From positions 620,001-684,000 of the forward strand of contig CAWBHA010000003.1 of the NCBI GenBank assembly GCA_963788585.1: DNA of 64,000 bases. The letters are read 5' to 3'. Of this stretch, positions 29,064 through 39,347 are shown one piece after another; within the stretch, counting starts at the first letter, position 1; each line of letters begins with the position of its first letter. Position numbers and translations under genes: made by a program. Origin of the DNA: Bog-473 sp963788585 (GTDB lineage: Bacteria > Actinomycetota > Acidimicrobiia > Acidimicrobiales > RAAP-2). The notes beneath the pieces were generated by a model, which did not search any database, was not told where the DNA came from, and was given only the letters and a program-made list of their open reading frames with translations.

Positions 29064-30434
29064 GTGCTTGCACAATCAATGGACAAGTTTAGTCCGGAAA
29101 TCGGCGCTTTCGTGCACCGTTTCCTTCAGGATGCTCCTTGGCTCAGGAGGCGCGTCGAGACGGTGAGCTTCGTTGATGTCGACACCGTCGAGCGGAGGAC
29201 GACACTGGACATCGACATCGAGAAACTCAAGAAGGCTGGCGCAGACTGCCCGATGGACGTGGCCTATCCCATTGTACCTGTGGGGCTGCTCCGAAAGGAC
29301 TTGTTGGTTGAGTTCGACCTCAGGGACAGGTCGGGCGGAGCGCTCGCGGTCGCCCCCCGATTAGTCGACACCTACTTCGCGTGGTCAGCGCTTTGCGTCT
29401 CTGCGGAGGCCGTTTTGGGACAGCCCCTTGAAAATCGCTCCGCTGCCGTTGCGATTCGGCTTAGAGAACTTGCGTTCGATTTTCCCAAGTCTTCGGACGA
29501 CCTGTATGACGATTTCTTGGACTCCTGGGAGTTGCCAAGCACATGGGTGGAAGCGGACCATGACACATGGCGAGCGCTTCTGGAGAACGATACTTTTTCA
29601 AGACTACTTCGAGACTTCACCTTCAACTTCATCTTGCTCACGCAGGTGGGTACTGACTCTCACCTTCAGATCGTTAAGTACTCGTATCAGCAGTATCTGC
29701 CGTATACGGAGTTATGGCTTCGAGAGCGCCTCGGTCTCAGAGCTACAGAACTGGCAGTGGTTGCTCCGTCTGTTGGATGGGGGTGCTCGTACCATCTCCG
29801 ATTCGAAGCGCCTCCGGAGATCGCTCTAACCGAGGTAGGCCTATTTCGCATCCAGCGAGAGCAAATAAGAAGTCCCGGCCCGGCAGAATCGTATGACGCA
29901 AGAATGGGCGCCGAATCGGTGCAGGTGTACACGACTTCCACGATTGAGCCCGGAGAGCACGTCGTAGCCGTGTCGATGCGTGTTGCCATTTTGGGTCATC
30001 TCCGCGCCATGTGGCTGACGAGTCTTGCTATGGCGGCGGTTCTAATTGCAGGGCGAACACTTTTAACACGCCTCGATATTGCCACGCAGAATCGTTCTGA
30101 CGCTGCGATTGCACTACTTCTGGTTGCGCCATCCTTGGTAGCCGCTTACCTAGTTCGCCCTGGTGAACACGTCATGGTGTCAAGATTGCTCCGACCAATA
30201 CGTTACGGTCTGGCAGCGGGCGCATGCCTTAACTATGTGGGAGCTGCCGTCCTCGTACTCGGCTGGCAAGGTGGCGGGCTGAGCACGACTTGGACGATCA
30301 TCGCAGTAGCTTCCGGCGCTATTGCTGTTGCCATATCGCTTGTCGTGCTTCTCACCAAAAGAGATCTCGATAGTGCGGCTGAACATGAAGGCAGCACCGA
30401 GCAGCGCAAGATTCTGGTGGTTGACTACCACTGA
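29064..30434 (+). CDS. Unknown protein with C-terminal membrane domain
   Basis: This is an unrecognised protein of 456 residues with lower GC than its neighbours and AT-rich codon choice. Residues 1-310 are soluble with no known motif. Residues about 315-435 contain four hydrophobic helices (AMWLTSLAMAAVLIAG, AAIALLLVAPSLVAAYLV, YGLAAGACLNYVGAAVLVLG, TIIAVASGAIAVAISLVVLL). This large soluble domain tethered by a four-helix membrane module recalls effector architectures of abortive-infection genes, but no homology can be claimed. The start is GTG 29064, or ATG 29079 as alternative. It is followed after 316 bp by the AlbA_2 gene. Confidence 0.75.
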   Translation: MLAQSMDKFSPEIGAFVHRFLQDAPWLRRRVETVSFVDVDTVERRTTLDIDIEKLKKAGADCPMDVAYPIVPVGLLRKDLLVEFDLRDRSGGALAVAPRLVDTYFAWSALCVSAEAVLGQPLENRSAAVAIRLRELAFDFPKSSDDLYDDFLDSWELPSTWVEADHDTWRALLENDTFSRLLRDFTFNFILLTQVGTDSHLQIVKYSYQQYLPYTELWLRERLGLRATELAVVAPSVGWGCSYHLRFEAPPEIALTEVGLFRIQREQIRSPGPAESYDARMGAESVQVYTTSTIEPGEHVVAVSMRVAILGHLRAMWLTSLAMAAVLIAGRTLLTRLDIATQNRSDAAIALLLVAPSLVAAYLVRPGEHVMVSRLLRPIRYGLAAGACLNYVGAAVLVLGWQGGGLSTTWTIIAVASGAIAVAISLVVLLTKRDLDSAAEHEGSTEQRKILVVDYH

Positions 30435-30750
30435 CGCTCGGTTCCACTGCTAGGCCACGGGAACGCAGACGAGTCCATGATGTAGCGGCGCCTCCGACTG
30501 AGTGGCGGGTACGCGACCAGTGACGGGTCAGGCTGAAAGCAGGGGCCGCACGAGGACTCGTACACGAGAGACCCTGGCTTCCTGGGATTTCGTCGAGAGA
30601 TCAGGTCTGCCGTTCCGGCAGTCGCTGAAGCAGCATGCGCCGACTCAGCGTTAGGGAACGTGTCACGGGCGGAGCGGTCGCACGACATGGGATGCTGTCT
30701 CGGCGACGCGCTTGGTGCGTGAGCCCCGTCCGCGTTCACGAGGAGATGGA
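30435..30750. other. Intergenic region between the two low-GC cargo genes
   Basis: No convincing coding sequence or structured RNA is seen in these 316 bases. They presumably carry the promoter of the AlbA_2 gene; a ribosome site AGGAG lies at 30741-30745. Confidence 0.4.
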
Positions 30751-32043
30751 GTGGCAGCAGAGACGCGAATTGAGCTGATCGAAATGCTCTCGGCTCGACG
30801 ATTTCCCGACATCGTCGGAACCGAGGAGGGCGACCAGATTGATTTCAAAAGCCACGCCTATAACCTCCAGAACCCGAAGGATCGAGCCGACCTCGTCGCC
30901 GATGTCGCCGCATTCGCGAACAGCAAGGGCGGAACAGTCGTTCTCGGCGTTGAGACCACGACAGTCGCGACTAGTAAGCGTGAAATTGCGGCACGAGTTG
31001 TCGGTATTAACCCAGAAGCAGTCGATGTGGATGCCTACCAGAAGCTCGTTCGGGCGCACGTTCGCCCGCTGGTTCGTCACTTTGAAGTTCGACGGTATTC
31101 GGAAGAGGCCGGAGGCAGGGAACTCGTCGCTCTACATGTTGACCCCCAAGACAGTTGGGACATGCCCTTCCTCGTCGACCGAATCGTTGACGACAACCGA
31201 CCTCAGAGGGAGCTGGGACATGCCGTTGGTTGGCCGACCCGATCGGGATCGGATACGCATTGGGAGGATCCATCACGCATACAGCAGCTCATTTCCACTG
31301 GACTACGTCGACCGGGCACGGAGTCCGGACCGGACTTGCCGAGCGACAATGATGCCGTCGACCAGATGACGTACATCGAAGAGCGATTCTCAGAGTGGGG
31401 AGAACTTTCGACATTCTCCATTCAAGGTATTCCAGTTCCTGGTCGCTCTCTTATCGATGACTTCTACGGTGCATTCGCGGAAAAGATCCGAAGGTGGAGA
31501 TCCACCCGACAACACGGATTTGGACTGGCTTTGCCATCGTCTCCCGTAGTGCCCACCGAAAGTTGGCTTGCATTAATTGACGAAGCAGGTCCGAGCGTCA
31601 TCATTGGTCGGACTGGGACAGTCACGGCCGCATCTGCGGTGTCCCCAGATTTTTTGGGTTGGAACCAAACATTTACCCCCAATAGGCTGCTCATCAATCA
31701 AACGGCTCTGATTGAATTCATCGCCGAAACGGTCAGGTTTGCTTACGAAGGTGTGCAGCCGGAACTTGATGAGGTGACACAATGGCGATTTCGTTGCCGT
31801 GCGCATGGATGGGCCCGCGACTCCGTTGCAGTCATGCTGGCTACCCGACCCCAACCATTTCTGAGAGTTCTCGCTCCAACCTCCGACTCCTTTGAGGTTG
31901 ACGTCATTGGCACTGGCGACATCTGGTCGGACGCGGCGACACTGGTCACAGACGTGTTGGGCCGAGGGTTTGGGGTGGCGCCGAGAGACGTGCCATACAT
32001 ATCCGATGGACATATGGACTTGTCGTTGATTCCGAATAGCTAA
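30751..32043 (+). CDS. Schlafen AlbA_2 domain protein
   Basis: The N-terminal ~130 residues form an AlbA_2 (divergent AAA_4/Schlafen) nucleic-acid-binding domain: EGDQIDFKSHAYNLQNPKDR, then DLVADVAAFANSKGGTVVLGV with the Gly-Gly turn. The 300-residue C-terminal part is not recognised and has no membrane segment. Proteins of this family occur in defence islands and phage-related elements, often as nucleases or regulators. GTG 30751 (VAAETRIELIEML) follows AGGAG by 5 nt; an upstream TTG 30712 is in frame but lacks such a site. The low GC suggests separate acquisition. Confidence 0.8.
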   Translation: MAAETRIELIEMLSARRFPDIVGTEEGDQIDFKSHAYNLQNPKDRADLVADVAAFANSKGGTVVLGVETTTVATSKREIAARVVGINPEAVDVDAYQKLVRAHVRPLVRHFEVRRYSEEAGGRELVALHVDPQDSWDMPFLVDRIVDDNRPQRELGHAVGWPTRSGSDTHWEDPSRIQQLISTGLRRPGTESGPDLPSDNDAVDQMTYIEERFSEWGELSTFSIQGIPVPGRSLIDDFYGAFAEKIRRWRSTRQHGFGLALPSSPVVPTESWLALIDEAGPSVIIGRTGTVTAASAVSPDFLGWNQTFTPNRLLINQTALIEFIAETVRFAYEGVQPELDEVTQWRFRCRAHGWARDSVAVMLATRPQPFLRVLAPTSDSFEVDVIGTGDIWSDAATLVTDVLGRGFGVAPRDVPYISDGHMDLSLIPNS

Positions 32044-32128
32044 TCGAATACATGATTCTTGTCGGGTTAGGACCTGATCCATCCTGCCCAGTGCCGGAGT
32101 GTGGGGTACAGCAAACGCCCAATCGCAC

Positions 32129-33314
32129 TCACCCGCTACCGAGCAAAACGCCGCACATGGCCGCTGCGGCGGCGCGGTTCTCGCCCCCGAGCAGGTGCCC
32201 GTAGGTGTCCATGGTGATTGTGACGGACGAGTGTCCGAGAATCCGGGACACGACCTCCAAGCGGGTGCCCATGGCAAGCATGAGACTCGCGGCGCTGTGG
32301 CGCGTCTCGTGAAGATGCCAACGGCCCAGACCGGCACTTTCGGCCATGGCTGTGAAGGCGTGGGAGAAGCTGCCCGGCTCGATCGGTGTACCCACGGGCG
32401 TCGTGAACACCAGGCCCGAGTCGAACCATCCCTCCCCGACGAGGAGGTGCTCGGCCGCCTGACGGGCCCACTGGGAGCGCAGTGCGTCGACGAGTTCGGG
32501 TGTGAGCTCCAGGGTGCGGCGCCCCTTGCTCCCGGTCTTGAGCTGGCTCAGCTCCAAGAAGGTCGGACCGCTGCGCTTCCCGTCGACCCCTTGGGGGGAC
32601 TTGCGGACGGTGACCTGCTGGCGCACCTGGATCGTCGCGGCGTCGGTGTCAACATCGGCCCATGCCAATCCGAGAAGCTCGCCCCGGCGCAGTCCGAGGG
32701 TGAGGGCCAACAGATACGCGACTTCAAGCCGGTCTCCCTTCGCTGCGGACAGAAGCGCCCGGGCTTGCTCAGCGGTAAGGCTCCGACCGCCCAGTGATTC
32801 GACCCGGGCGCGCTCGACAACGCGGCCACGTTGCGGACCACGAGCCCGTTGGCTTCGGCGTCGTGTAGCGCGGCGCAACACGGCGCGCATGAGCCGCACA
32901 GTGTTGGGCTTGAATCCCTTGGTGAGCTTCGCGGCCCACAACGCGTTGCAGTCGGCGACGGTGAGCTTGGCGAGCGTCTTCGTAGCGAGGGCGGGGCGCA
33001 GGTGGCAACGAACCGTGAAGCGGTACTGATCCGCGGTGTTCGGCCTGACCCGGTGATCGAGCCCGCTCACCCAGTCGTCGAGATAGGCGCCTACCGTCAG
33101 CCGGGCGGCGGGTTGTAGCCCGTTGTCCAACGCGCTGGTGGAGATCCTTGAGCTTGGCCATGGCCTCGCTCTTGGTCTTGGCGGTGACCTTGTGACGCAG
33201 TCGTCGACCGTCAGGACGGCGCCCCATTGACACCGATGCACACCACCGCCCAGAAGCGGCGTCGAAGAACACAGAGTCCTCACCACGCCCTCGTCGTGTC
33301 GTTCCCTCTGCCAT
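32129..33314 (-). CDS. int: Tyrosine recombinase integrase (frameshifted)
   Basis: This is the integrase expected to recombine the tRNA-Ser att sites. ATG 33314 (MAEGTTRRGRGEDSVFFD) starts an arm-binding domain (RWCASVSMGRRPDGRRLRHK). Near 33140 the frame shifts to the SAM-like core-binding domain (LTVGAYLDDWVSGLDHRV). The catalytic domain has Arg in LGLRRGELLGLAW, HLHETRHSAASL (HxxR), and ILGHSSVTITMDTYGH with the Tyr nucleophile. A second pair of compensating shifts lies near 32790-32870, where VVRNVAALSSAP is read in another frame. All catalytic residues are present. Stop at 32129. Confidence 0.88.
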
Positions 33315-33316
33315 CG

Positions 33317-33566
33317 TCACAATCTCCTCGTAGCGCTCCCGTCTCGACCGACCATCTGACGCACGCGGCTCGCGCGACACGCCCAACCGCTCTGCGATGT
33401 CGTCGTAGCTCATGCCGTACTTCCGCGCTTGGTTGATCTCCGCGGCGCGGACCCTTCCCTGCTTGGCGCGCTCGACTTCGGCCTTCCTCATGGCCTCGTT
33501 GGCAGCGACAATCCGGTCGAGGGCCTGAAAGGCCCTGGGGTCGACAGGCCGCTTCGTGAAAGTCAC
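33317..33566 (-). CDS. Small HTH protein upstream of the integrase (frameshifted)
   Basis: A helical N-terminus (RAFQALDRIVAANEAMRKAE) leads into a helix-turn-helix seen as YGMSYDDIAERLGVSRE. Removing one extra C near 33365 would continue RVRQMVGRDGSATRRL and stop at 33317-33319, three bases before the integrase ATG. As sequenced, the frame instead runs on into the integrase. It could regulate int or recombination direction; that is inference. Confidence 0.65.
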
Positions 33567-33788
33567 GCTGAAAGATTAAGTCTTCGGATTGTTCTGTCGC
33601 AAGAGCCCCCTTGCCCTAGTTACACCTGTAACGCCTTGAGCTAGCTCGTAACTAAAGCCATGGTTCCCCACCCCGGCGACGTCCATCCAGGCTTCACGGT
33701 CGAGCCGGGCGGTGCTGGCGCCTCGCCTACAGCCGTCAACTCCAAGCCACCCACTGCGCCGAGGCACCCACTTGGACGGGCCGCTGGT

Positions 33789-34476
33789 TCAGTCCTGAGG
33801 CGACCGCTGGTTCAGGGTGTGGGCGTGTCCGGACCATCTAGACGGCCTGACGGGGCTACGAGAGTTCGGCCGCCCCCGGCGGTAGGGATTCGGGTGCGGG
33901 CCTTGCGCGAGCTCATTGTGCATCTGGTCGTATAGCAGTCCCGCCATGTTCCTCAGATCGGATGCCGTCTGCTCCATGCTGGAGCGAGCGCCCCTCTTCT
34001 TCTCTACCGCTGGCTGGCAGTCCCGCAATACCGTCGCCTTTGTGGCTCCGATAGACCATGACGTAGCCACCAAATGTGACCATCTTCGACTCGAACCCAG
34101 CCCAGCCGTCCCTGACAAGAGCGCTCGAATGGAGCTGGGCAGCGGCCCGACGAGCCGGATCCAAAAATGGCGGAGCTGGCACTTCTGAGTCCAGGTCGTC
34201 CGCCCAGTGCCACATACACATATCCACGTGGTTGAGGCTGCTCGATAAGTACGTGAGAACTTCGATGTACGCCTGCTCTATCCGCTGCTGGATGCGCTCT
34301 TCCCGCCTCCAAGTCGACTCGGCGGCGATCGAGCGACTCGTGACCTTGTAGGTGCCAAAAGTGGCCACCGATGCCGCCAGAATGGCACTGCCGCCACCGA
34401 CTACCCCGGCGATGACCGCTGCTTCGGCGCCCGTCATTCCGCCGCTCTGATCGTTCGCCCCGTCGCCTTCGCCCAC
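33789..34476 (-). CDS. Single-pass membrane protein, unknown (frameshifted)
   Basis: A hydrophobic helix lies at about residues 20-42 (AAVIAGVVGGGSAILAASVAT). A helical cytoplasmic part follows (RREERIQQRIEQAYIEVLTY) and then YRSHKGDGIAG. A frame change near 34030 restores a plausible continuation (VEKKRGARSSMEQTASDLRN) to the stop at 33789. The family is unknown; similar small actinobacterial membrane proteins exist without assigned role. The start may be GTG 34476 or ATG 34437. Confidence 0.55.
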
Positions 34477-34789
34477 GCCTCGCCTCGGTCTCCCATGCCC
34501 GGCTTTACCACGGGGGACTTAGCTGCTCCGCAGCACCCTGCACGGACCCTCCTCGGACGACTTGTGACCACCATAGGGATTCTGAGCCGTGGGCAACGGG
34601 CCACTAGACGAAGGTCATTTCCCGGATCTAGCATGGACCTCGGGTAACCGGCCGCAGTCCGGCATTGACCGGCACGGATCGCGCCAAGGCATGGCATTGG
34701 CCCGAGAACGGGAGTCGCACCGGATACCCACTCCCGCTCGGGGCTCTTCAATCGCGTGTTCACCCACGCATGACCGAAGGGAAAATGCC
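34477..34789. other. Intergenic region, divergent genes
   Basis: I see no convincing gene in these 313 bases. The end carries AAGGGAAAATGCC just before ATG 34790, a usable ribosome site. Promoters for both divergent genes are expected here. Confidence 0.4.
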
Positions 34790-35231
34790 ATGACCTATGA
34801 CCCGATCCGCGGAGGACACGCCCCCGGGCACCTACCGCCTGCCTGGTTGTACCAGTACCTAACCGAGGAGCTCGACCCGGAGGACCCACCCAGGGCTCAG
34901 CCTCGAACGTCTCACCGGCTTGTTGTGGAACTGCACCGACGTCTTGCCCGGCGACGTCCGGGCGAACATGAGCGACCTCATGGTGCTGCTCGACCACGAC
35001 ACGCCGATGTGGACGGTGGCCCAGGCGTGTCGGTGGCTGCGTCCGAACCTTGAGCGAGTCGAGGCGCTGATCTACGCGGGCGGGCGCATGAGCGACCACG
35101 AGATCACGGTGATCGCCGTGCGTGTGCCCAATACTCAGGACCCCGACGCGGCACGCTGCTCGTGCGGATCGACTTGGCAGGCTCCGGGCCGCTGGGTCGA
35201 GTTGGCTGCAGGCTGCGGCTGGCATGACTGA
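34790..35231 (+). pseudogene. Unknown protein, one frameshift
   Basis: ATG 34790 with AAGGG upstream starts MTYDPIRGGHAPGHLPPAWL. A +1 shift near 34890 is needed to continue into LSLERLTGLLWNCTDVLPGD and TVAQACRWLRPNLERVEAL, ending at 35231. The product would be about 147 residues and unrecognised. The second part could be a partner of a small DNA-binding protein. The next gene overlaps its end. Confidence 0.5.
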
Positions 35232-35453
35232 ACCTGACCGCTCCCGCTACATCGCCATCGCGATCGATGAGGCGAAGGACACCTTCAAGCTGTGGCGGGT
35301 GATCTGCACCCAATCGTCCCGGCCCCTCGACCCCGCAAGGAGCGTGATGAGGTCGTGCGCCGGTTGGTGATGGCGCGTAGTGGCCACCATGTGCGTCGGA
35401 TGCTCGTAATCCAATCCCTTGCCGGGAGCAGACGGCCGCTCGCCAAGTCGTAG
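35224..35453 (+). pseudogene. Short unknown protein, one frameshift
   Basis: ATG 35224 overlaps the preceding stop. The start MTEPDRSRYIAIAIDEAKD passes, after a shift near 35310, to PAPRPRKERDEVVRRLVMAR and ends at TAG 35451. It is unrecognised, helical and basic. It overlaps the 3' end of the minus-strand gene below, so one of the two ends may be wrong. Confidence 0.4.
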
Positions 35454-36284
35454 GTGTGGCTAACGGAGAACTCAACATGGGCTTCGCCCTGGTGAGACCA
35501 GCATCGAATGAAGTCTTGCGGCTCACGCTGTTGATATAAGGGCGCAAGGTAGCCGGGTATGGCGAGCGGGACATAGCCGTATCGCTCTTCTCGTCGGAGA
35601 ACGCCGTCTTGTATTCCGGAGAGATCGAGGTATTGCACCTTCCATGACGCAGTCATCACCCCAGATGCAGCCCCAGACGAACCCGAAGTCGCCTGTGGGC
35701 CATTCGTTGTCTTTCGTCCAATACATGGACCCAGGTAACACCCTTTCGCTATTGATGTCCCACCAGTCAGGTACGTAGAAGCCGACCGGACAAAACCCAC
35801 CAGCATTCGGCTCCTCTTCGGCAATGATCTGGCCGTTCGCAAGGTCCATGACGGAGGTCGCCGTGTAGTTCGTCGAGATGAGTGCGAAGTGGCGGTCGCC
35901 CTGTCGAAATGGTTCGAACGTTTGCAGCATCCTGATAGTTCCGATCGTGACGCACTGACAACCCGAACACCGTCGAGAACATCGACATGGACCGTTGTCC
36001 AGGTACCGGGGCCGGAGTTTTTCTCCTCGATGCGAGTTGAATATCGTTCTCGTGGGGTTGGCCGAGGCGGAATGCTAAAGAGACCCGTTGTGTCAATCTC
36101 CTCGATCCAATATCGGTCGTTGTGCCCTCCGGCGTTCTCGACTCTGGCCTTCGACTCGGCCAGCAGAATCGACGCCTCCTCATAGGTTCTGCGTGCTCCG
36201 AAAGCATGGATCTGGTCGTGGCTTTGTGCACGAACTTGCGAACTGTCCCACCGTCCCGACGAACAGGGGCACCCCGATGGTCAT
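35285..36284 (-). pseudogene. Unknown ~300-residue protein, at least three frameshifts
   Basis: Protein-like segments follow in order on the minus strand: a start region at ATG 36284 (MTIGVPLFVGTVGQF), YEEASILLAESKARVENAGG, RYWIEEIDTTGLFSIPPRPT and TWTTVHVDVLDG. After a shift near 35930 come TFEPFRQGDRHFALISTNYT and SVMDLANGQIIAEEEPNAGG. After another shift near 35660 come WKVQYLDLSGIQDGVLRREE and HVEFSVSHTYDLASGRLLP. The aromatic-rich middle (VPDWWDINSERVLPGSMYW) is distinctive, but I cannot name the family. Confidence 0.5.
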
Positions 36285-36308
36285 CGCCCACGACCTGCGT
36301 CTCAACCG

Positions 36309-36551
36309 CTACCCCGGCCCAACGGGCTCAGGCGGCGGACCTCCAAATGGTGGCTCCTCGGGCGGGTAGCCGCCCCGGTAGCGGACCTCTTCGTAGGCGG
36401 CCAAGAGGTCGTCGTAACCACCTTCATGCCTAAGGGCCTCCACGAGGAGCTGGTCGGCGGTCGTGTGATCTAACGGGTGGAGTGGGTCGAGCTGGCGACG
36501 CATCTGCTCGGCCAGGGTGGCGGCGAACGTGGCCTTGTCAACCGGGTTCAT
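36309..36551 (-). CDS. Small hypothetical protein
   Basis: This intact 80-residue frame has helical N-terminal two thirds (KATFAATLAEQMRRQLDPLH) and a Pro/Gly-rich tail (PPEEPPFGGPPPEPVGPG). ATG 36551 follows GGAGAGGCC. It is unrecognised. Confidence 0.6.
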   Translation of the reverse strand: MNPVDKATFAATLAEQMRRQLDPLHPLDHTTADQLLVEALRHEGGYDDLLAAYEEVRYRGGYPPEEPPFGGPPPEPVGPG

Positions 36552-36710
36552 GGCCTCTCCTTTCTGCCCACATCATCGTCAGCGAGGGGCCTATAGGTCG
36601 AGGCGCCGGGTCGAGCGGCCCATCGGCGGCCCGTCCACAATCGGAGTCGGCGTTGGCTTCCGTCCCGGCGGATCTGGGGCATGGTTAGCCTCTGTACGTG
36701 ATCGTGCCCC

Positions 36711-37271
36711 GTGATGCCACCGACGCCCACCTTGCCGCTGACCGGCGAGCACTTGGACATCGTCTTCGATCTCGATCTGGGAGAGTTGGTCGAGGGCCAT
36801 CACGTCATCGCTCGTGGAATCCGCCGTGGTGGGGCGGTAGATGTCCCGCTGTGGCAGGTCAAGGCACAAGAGCGCTCAATGCAGCCAAGCGGAGTGGGGT
36901 TCGCCACGAGGGTGCTCAGAGATAAGGACAAGGAGATCGTTGCCACCAGAATCGAGGAGAGCGAACTCCACTATGAGTTCGTTCCTGGTCTCGTTCCCCG
37001 TCGCCACGAGCCGTTCTACTGGTACTGGATGCTGAAGGTCACCGACGACCTCGGAACTCTGTATCGAGATGACAATGGTGGCGCGCGCGGACCCTACGAA
37101 GGGGGTCCGGCGACGCACGCCACTCGGGATCTGGGAGCCCATATCCCCGACGCTGCTACTCAGTTGACGATCCGGTTCACCCCCGTCTATGGGTGGCAGC
37201 CCCCTTCTGACCCGTGGTGTCGTCAGTTAGACCTCAACCTCGCGTCAGGTGCTGTGGCGGTCCAAACGTGA
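36711..37271 (+). CDS. Hypothetical protein
   Basis: This intact 186-residue frame is unrecognised. The composition is beta-rich, with alternating patterns (LDIVFDLDLGELVEGHHVIA, TQLTIRFTPVYGWQPP) and a Trp/Tyr cluster (HEPFYWYWMLKVTDD) that suggests a beta-sandwich. GTG 36711 or ATG 36714 may be the start. It is one of the few unbroken cargo genes. Confidence 0.65.
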   Translation: MMPPTPTLPLTGEHLDIVFDLDLGELVEGHHVIARGIRRGGAVDVPLWQVKAQERSMQPSGVGFATRVLRDKDKEIVATRIEESELHYEFVPGLVPRRHEPFYWYWMLKVTDDLGTLYRDDNGGARGPYEGGPATHATRDLGAHIPDAATQLTIRFTPVYGWQPPSDPWCRQLDLNLASGAVAVQT

Positions 37272-37356
37272 AGTGAGCCTCCGCAGCGGGGTAGAAGGTC
37301 CAAGTGAAGGATCGCCCGGCTGAGCACACGAAGGCCTGAACGCTACGGTCTGAAGT

Positions 37357-37699
37357 GTGCTGAAGCAGGTTGCGGAGCGGGTCGCGGCGGGTGAGACGGT
37401 TACGTTTCGGCCCACTGGCAACTGATGGCGCCGCTCATCCGAAGCAAGGATGAGGTGGTCGTCGCCCCGGTTAACCCCGCAGCGGTCGAAGTCGGCGACA
37501 TTGTCCTCTGTCGTGTGTCGGGCAGCATCGACACCACCTTGTGAAGGCTGTGGACGCCTCACGGCGACGGGTGCTCATCGGCAACAACCGAGGCGGAACG
37601 AATGGCTGGACGAGCTATGACCGCGTCTTCGGGATTGCCGTGTCCGTGGCGGGAGTAGACCGGCCCGCCGTGAAGTCCAAGCTAGCGCAGGGTTCATAA
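37357..37699 (+). pseudogene. S24/S26-like peptidase-fold fragment
   Basis: Starting at GTG 37357 the product reads LKQVAERVAAGETVTFRPTG. After a frame change near 37430 it continues KDEVVVAPVNPAAVEVGDIV and LCRVSG, and after a second change near 37535 LVKAVDASRRRVLIGNNRGG. This order (GxSM-like turn, then DIVLCRV, then LVK and GNN) matches the LexA/signal-peptidase-like fold, but the expected Ser turn falls at the frame break. Such small proteins occur near mobile elements; proteolysis is unproven. Confidence 0.6.
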
Positions 37700-37791
37700 C
37701 CGCCACAGTCCCGGCGTACGGAAGGACTCCCTGACGCTGAGGGCCGGGCAGCCAGATCGCTCCGGCCGCTCGTCACTGCGGGTATGGCCCG

Positions 37792-38369
37792 GTGACGAGG
37801 GTGGTTCTGGTTCGTCACGCCGAGCCGCTGATGACCGGAGAGACGCCGGGAGCCGAATTGCCTCTGACCGAAAAGGGCAGGAAAGACGCAACCGCGCCGG
37901 GAACGGGTCTCGCGGGCCGATCTACGAGCGCCATCGTATTGACGAGTCCCGAGCGCCGAGCTCGCGTACACCGCCGCGTCGTCCCTCCCTTTGGTGGTCG
38001 CGGACATCAGGGATCAGCTCAGCGAGGTGAAGAAGCCGTGGTATGCCTCAGCCGACGAGCACACGAACGCGGTAACCAAATACCTGAAGGGCGAAACGGT
38101 CGAGGGATGGGAACGTCGTGAAGACGTGATCAGCCGGATTGCGCAACTGAAGTCTGACTTTGGATCCTCAAAGAGCCTTGTCTTCGTGAGCCACGGCTTG
38201 CTCCTCACTACTTGGCTTGACCACGAGATAGGACTGAGCCGATCCGTTGTCGTTTTGGACCGATCTAAGGATGCCCGACGCTTGGGTGGCCGATTTCGAG
38301 GACAAGGCGCTAGAGCGTATCGCTGCCCTTGTAGCCACCGGCCCGGCGTTATGGGGCAGTGGCGGTTAG
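37792..38369 (+). pseudogene. Histidine phosphatase family protein, frameshifted
   Basis: GTG 37792 starts VTRVVLVRHAEPLMTGETPG with the RHG-type motif (here RHA). The frame then shifts near 37970 to SLPLVVADIRDQLSEVKKPW, with the second His in LVFVSHGLLLTTWL. A further shift near 38265 gives MPDAWVADFEDKALERIAAL and TAG at 38367. This is the phosphoglycerate mutase-like fold, whose members dephosphorylate small molecules or proteins. Two indels make it inactive as sequenced. Confidence 0.7.
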
Positions 38370-38533
38370 AGGAAACCGTTCTAGGCATCCGTCGCATTTG
38401 ACCTCGTACTCAGGAGCCGATTCAGATTCGCCGACCAGCTCGGTTGCGCTCCAGGGCGATTCTCCCATCTGGCGATTGTCGCAGACCCGGCGATCCGTGA
38501 CACTCCAGATCCGGTACGGAATGTAACGATTCG

Positions 38534-39201
38534 CTAACCCGAAGTCGGAGAGATTTTCCAATCACCGCTAGCGAGGACGACGATGTAATACGTTCCTGCG
38601 GTTAGGCGATAGGTCAATGAGTTGCAGCCAAAGAGCGATGGCTCTGGAATGGATGAAACGCCTATCTGGTAGATGTAAAGCAGCATTGATCCTGAGATGC
38701 ATTTGCTCGACTCTGTGTAGTGCAAACAACCGCCACTAGATGAAACTGCAAATCGGGGTGTCATTACCCTCGTATTTTCCGGGCCGGTATACGACATGAC
38801 AGTCGAGCCGGAAGAAGTGGTGCAGTCTGATGCCGACTGCTGCACCCCAGCCGATGAGCGGGAAGGCGCCTGCCTGTCGATACGCCATGGGATCCGACCG
38901 GAGTTGTTTTCAGCTGGTCGTTCCGTGGATCGCCGACACCAACGCAATAATGGCTATTACGGCAACCAGGGGTACTACCAAGGTCGCCCACGAACTGCGA
39001 GACCGGGGGCGTACAGGCGGTGCCTCTTGCACGTCGGCGGTGAGGTCCTTGAGTTCCTCGATCGTTGTCGCCCCGAGCGCTGCCTCGACTCGGTCCCCGT
39101 GCTCGTCGATGCTGAGACGCCCCGCGGGATAGCGCTTCGTTCAAAACCTGGACCGCGGCATCCCGCTCGGAATCCGATGCTCTCAGGGGTTGCCCAGCCA
39201 T
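38534..39201 (-). pseudogene. DUF1707 membrane protein with extracellular domain, frameshifted
   Basis: ATG 39201 gives MAGQPLRASDSERDAAVQVL. After a shift near 39130 come SIDEHGDRVEAALGATTIEE and LKDLTADV, a DUF1707 (SHOCT-like) domain. A transmembrane helix WATLVVPLVAVIAIIALVSA follows. After another shift near 38830, a Ser/Gly-rich extracellular part has two Cys (SSSGGCLHYTESSKCISGSM) and ends LTAGTYYIVVLASGDWKI at 38534. The architecture is that of small actinobacterial membrane-anchored surface proteins of unknown role. Confidence 0.6.
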
Positions 39202-39347
39202 GAGCGCATCGTATTGAGGTCCCTGGTAACGGGGCCAGAGCATTCTGCCCTGCTCTCGCAAGGTTTGTTCCCATTTTGTTTTATTTGGAAGATTCACGAT
39301 CGCCCACGACGACATCGCCTCATATCCGGCGATCTGGGATACCCCAG

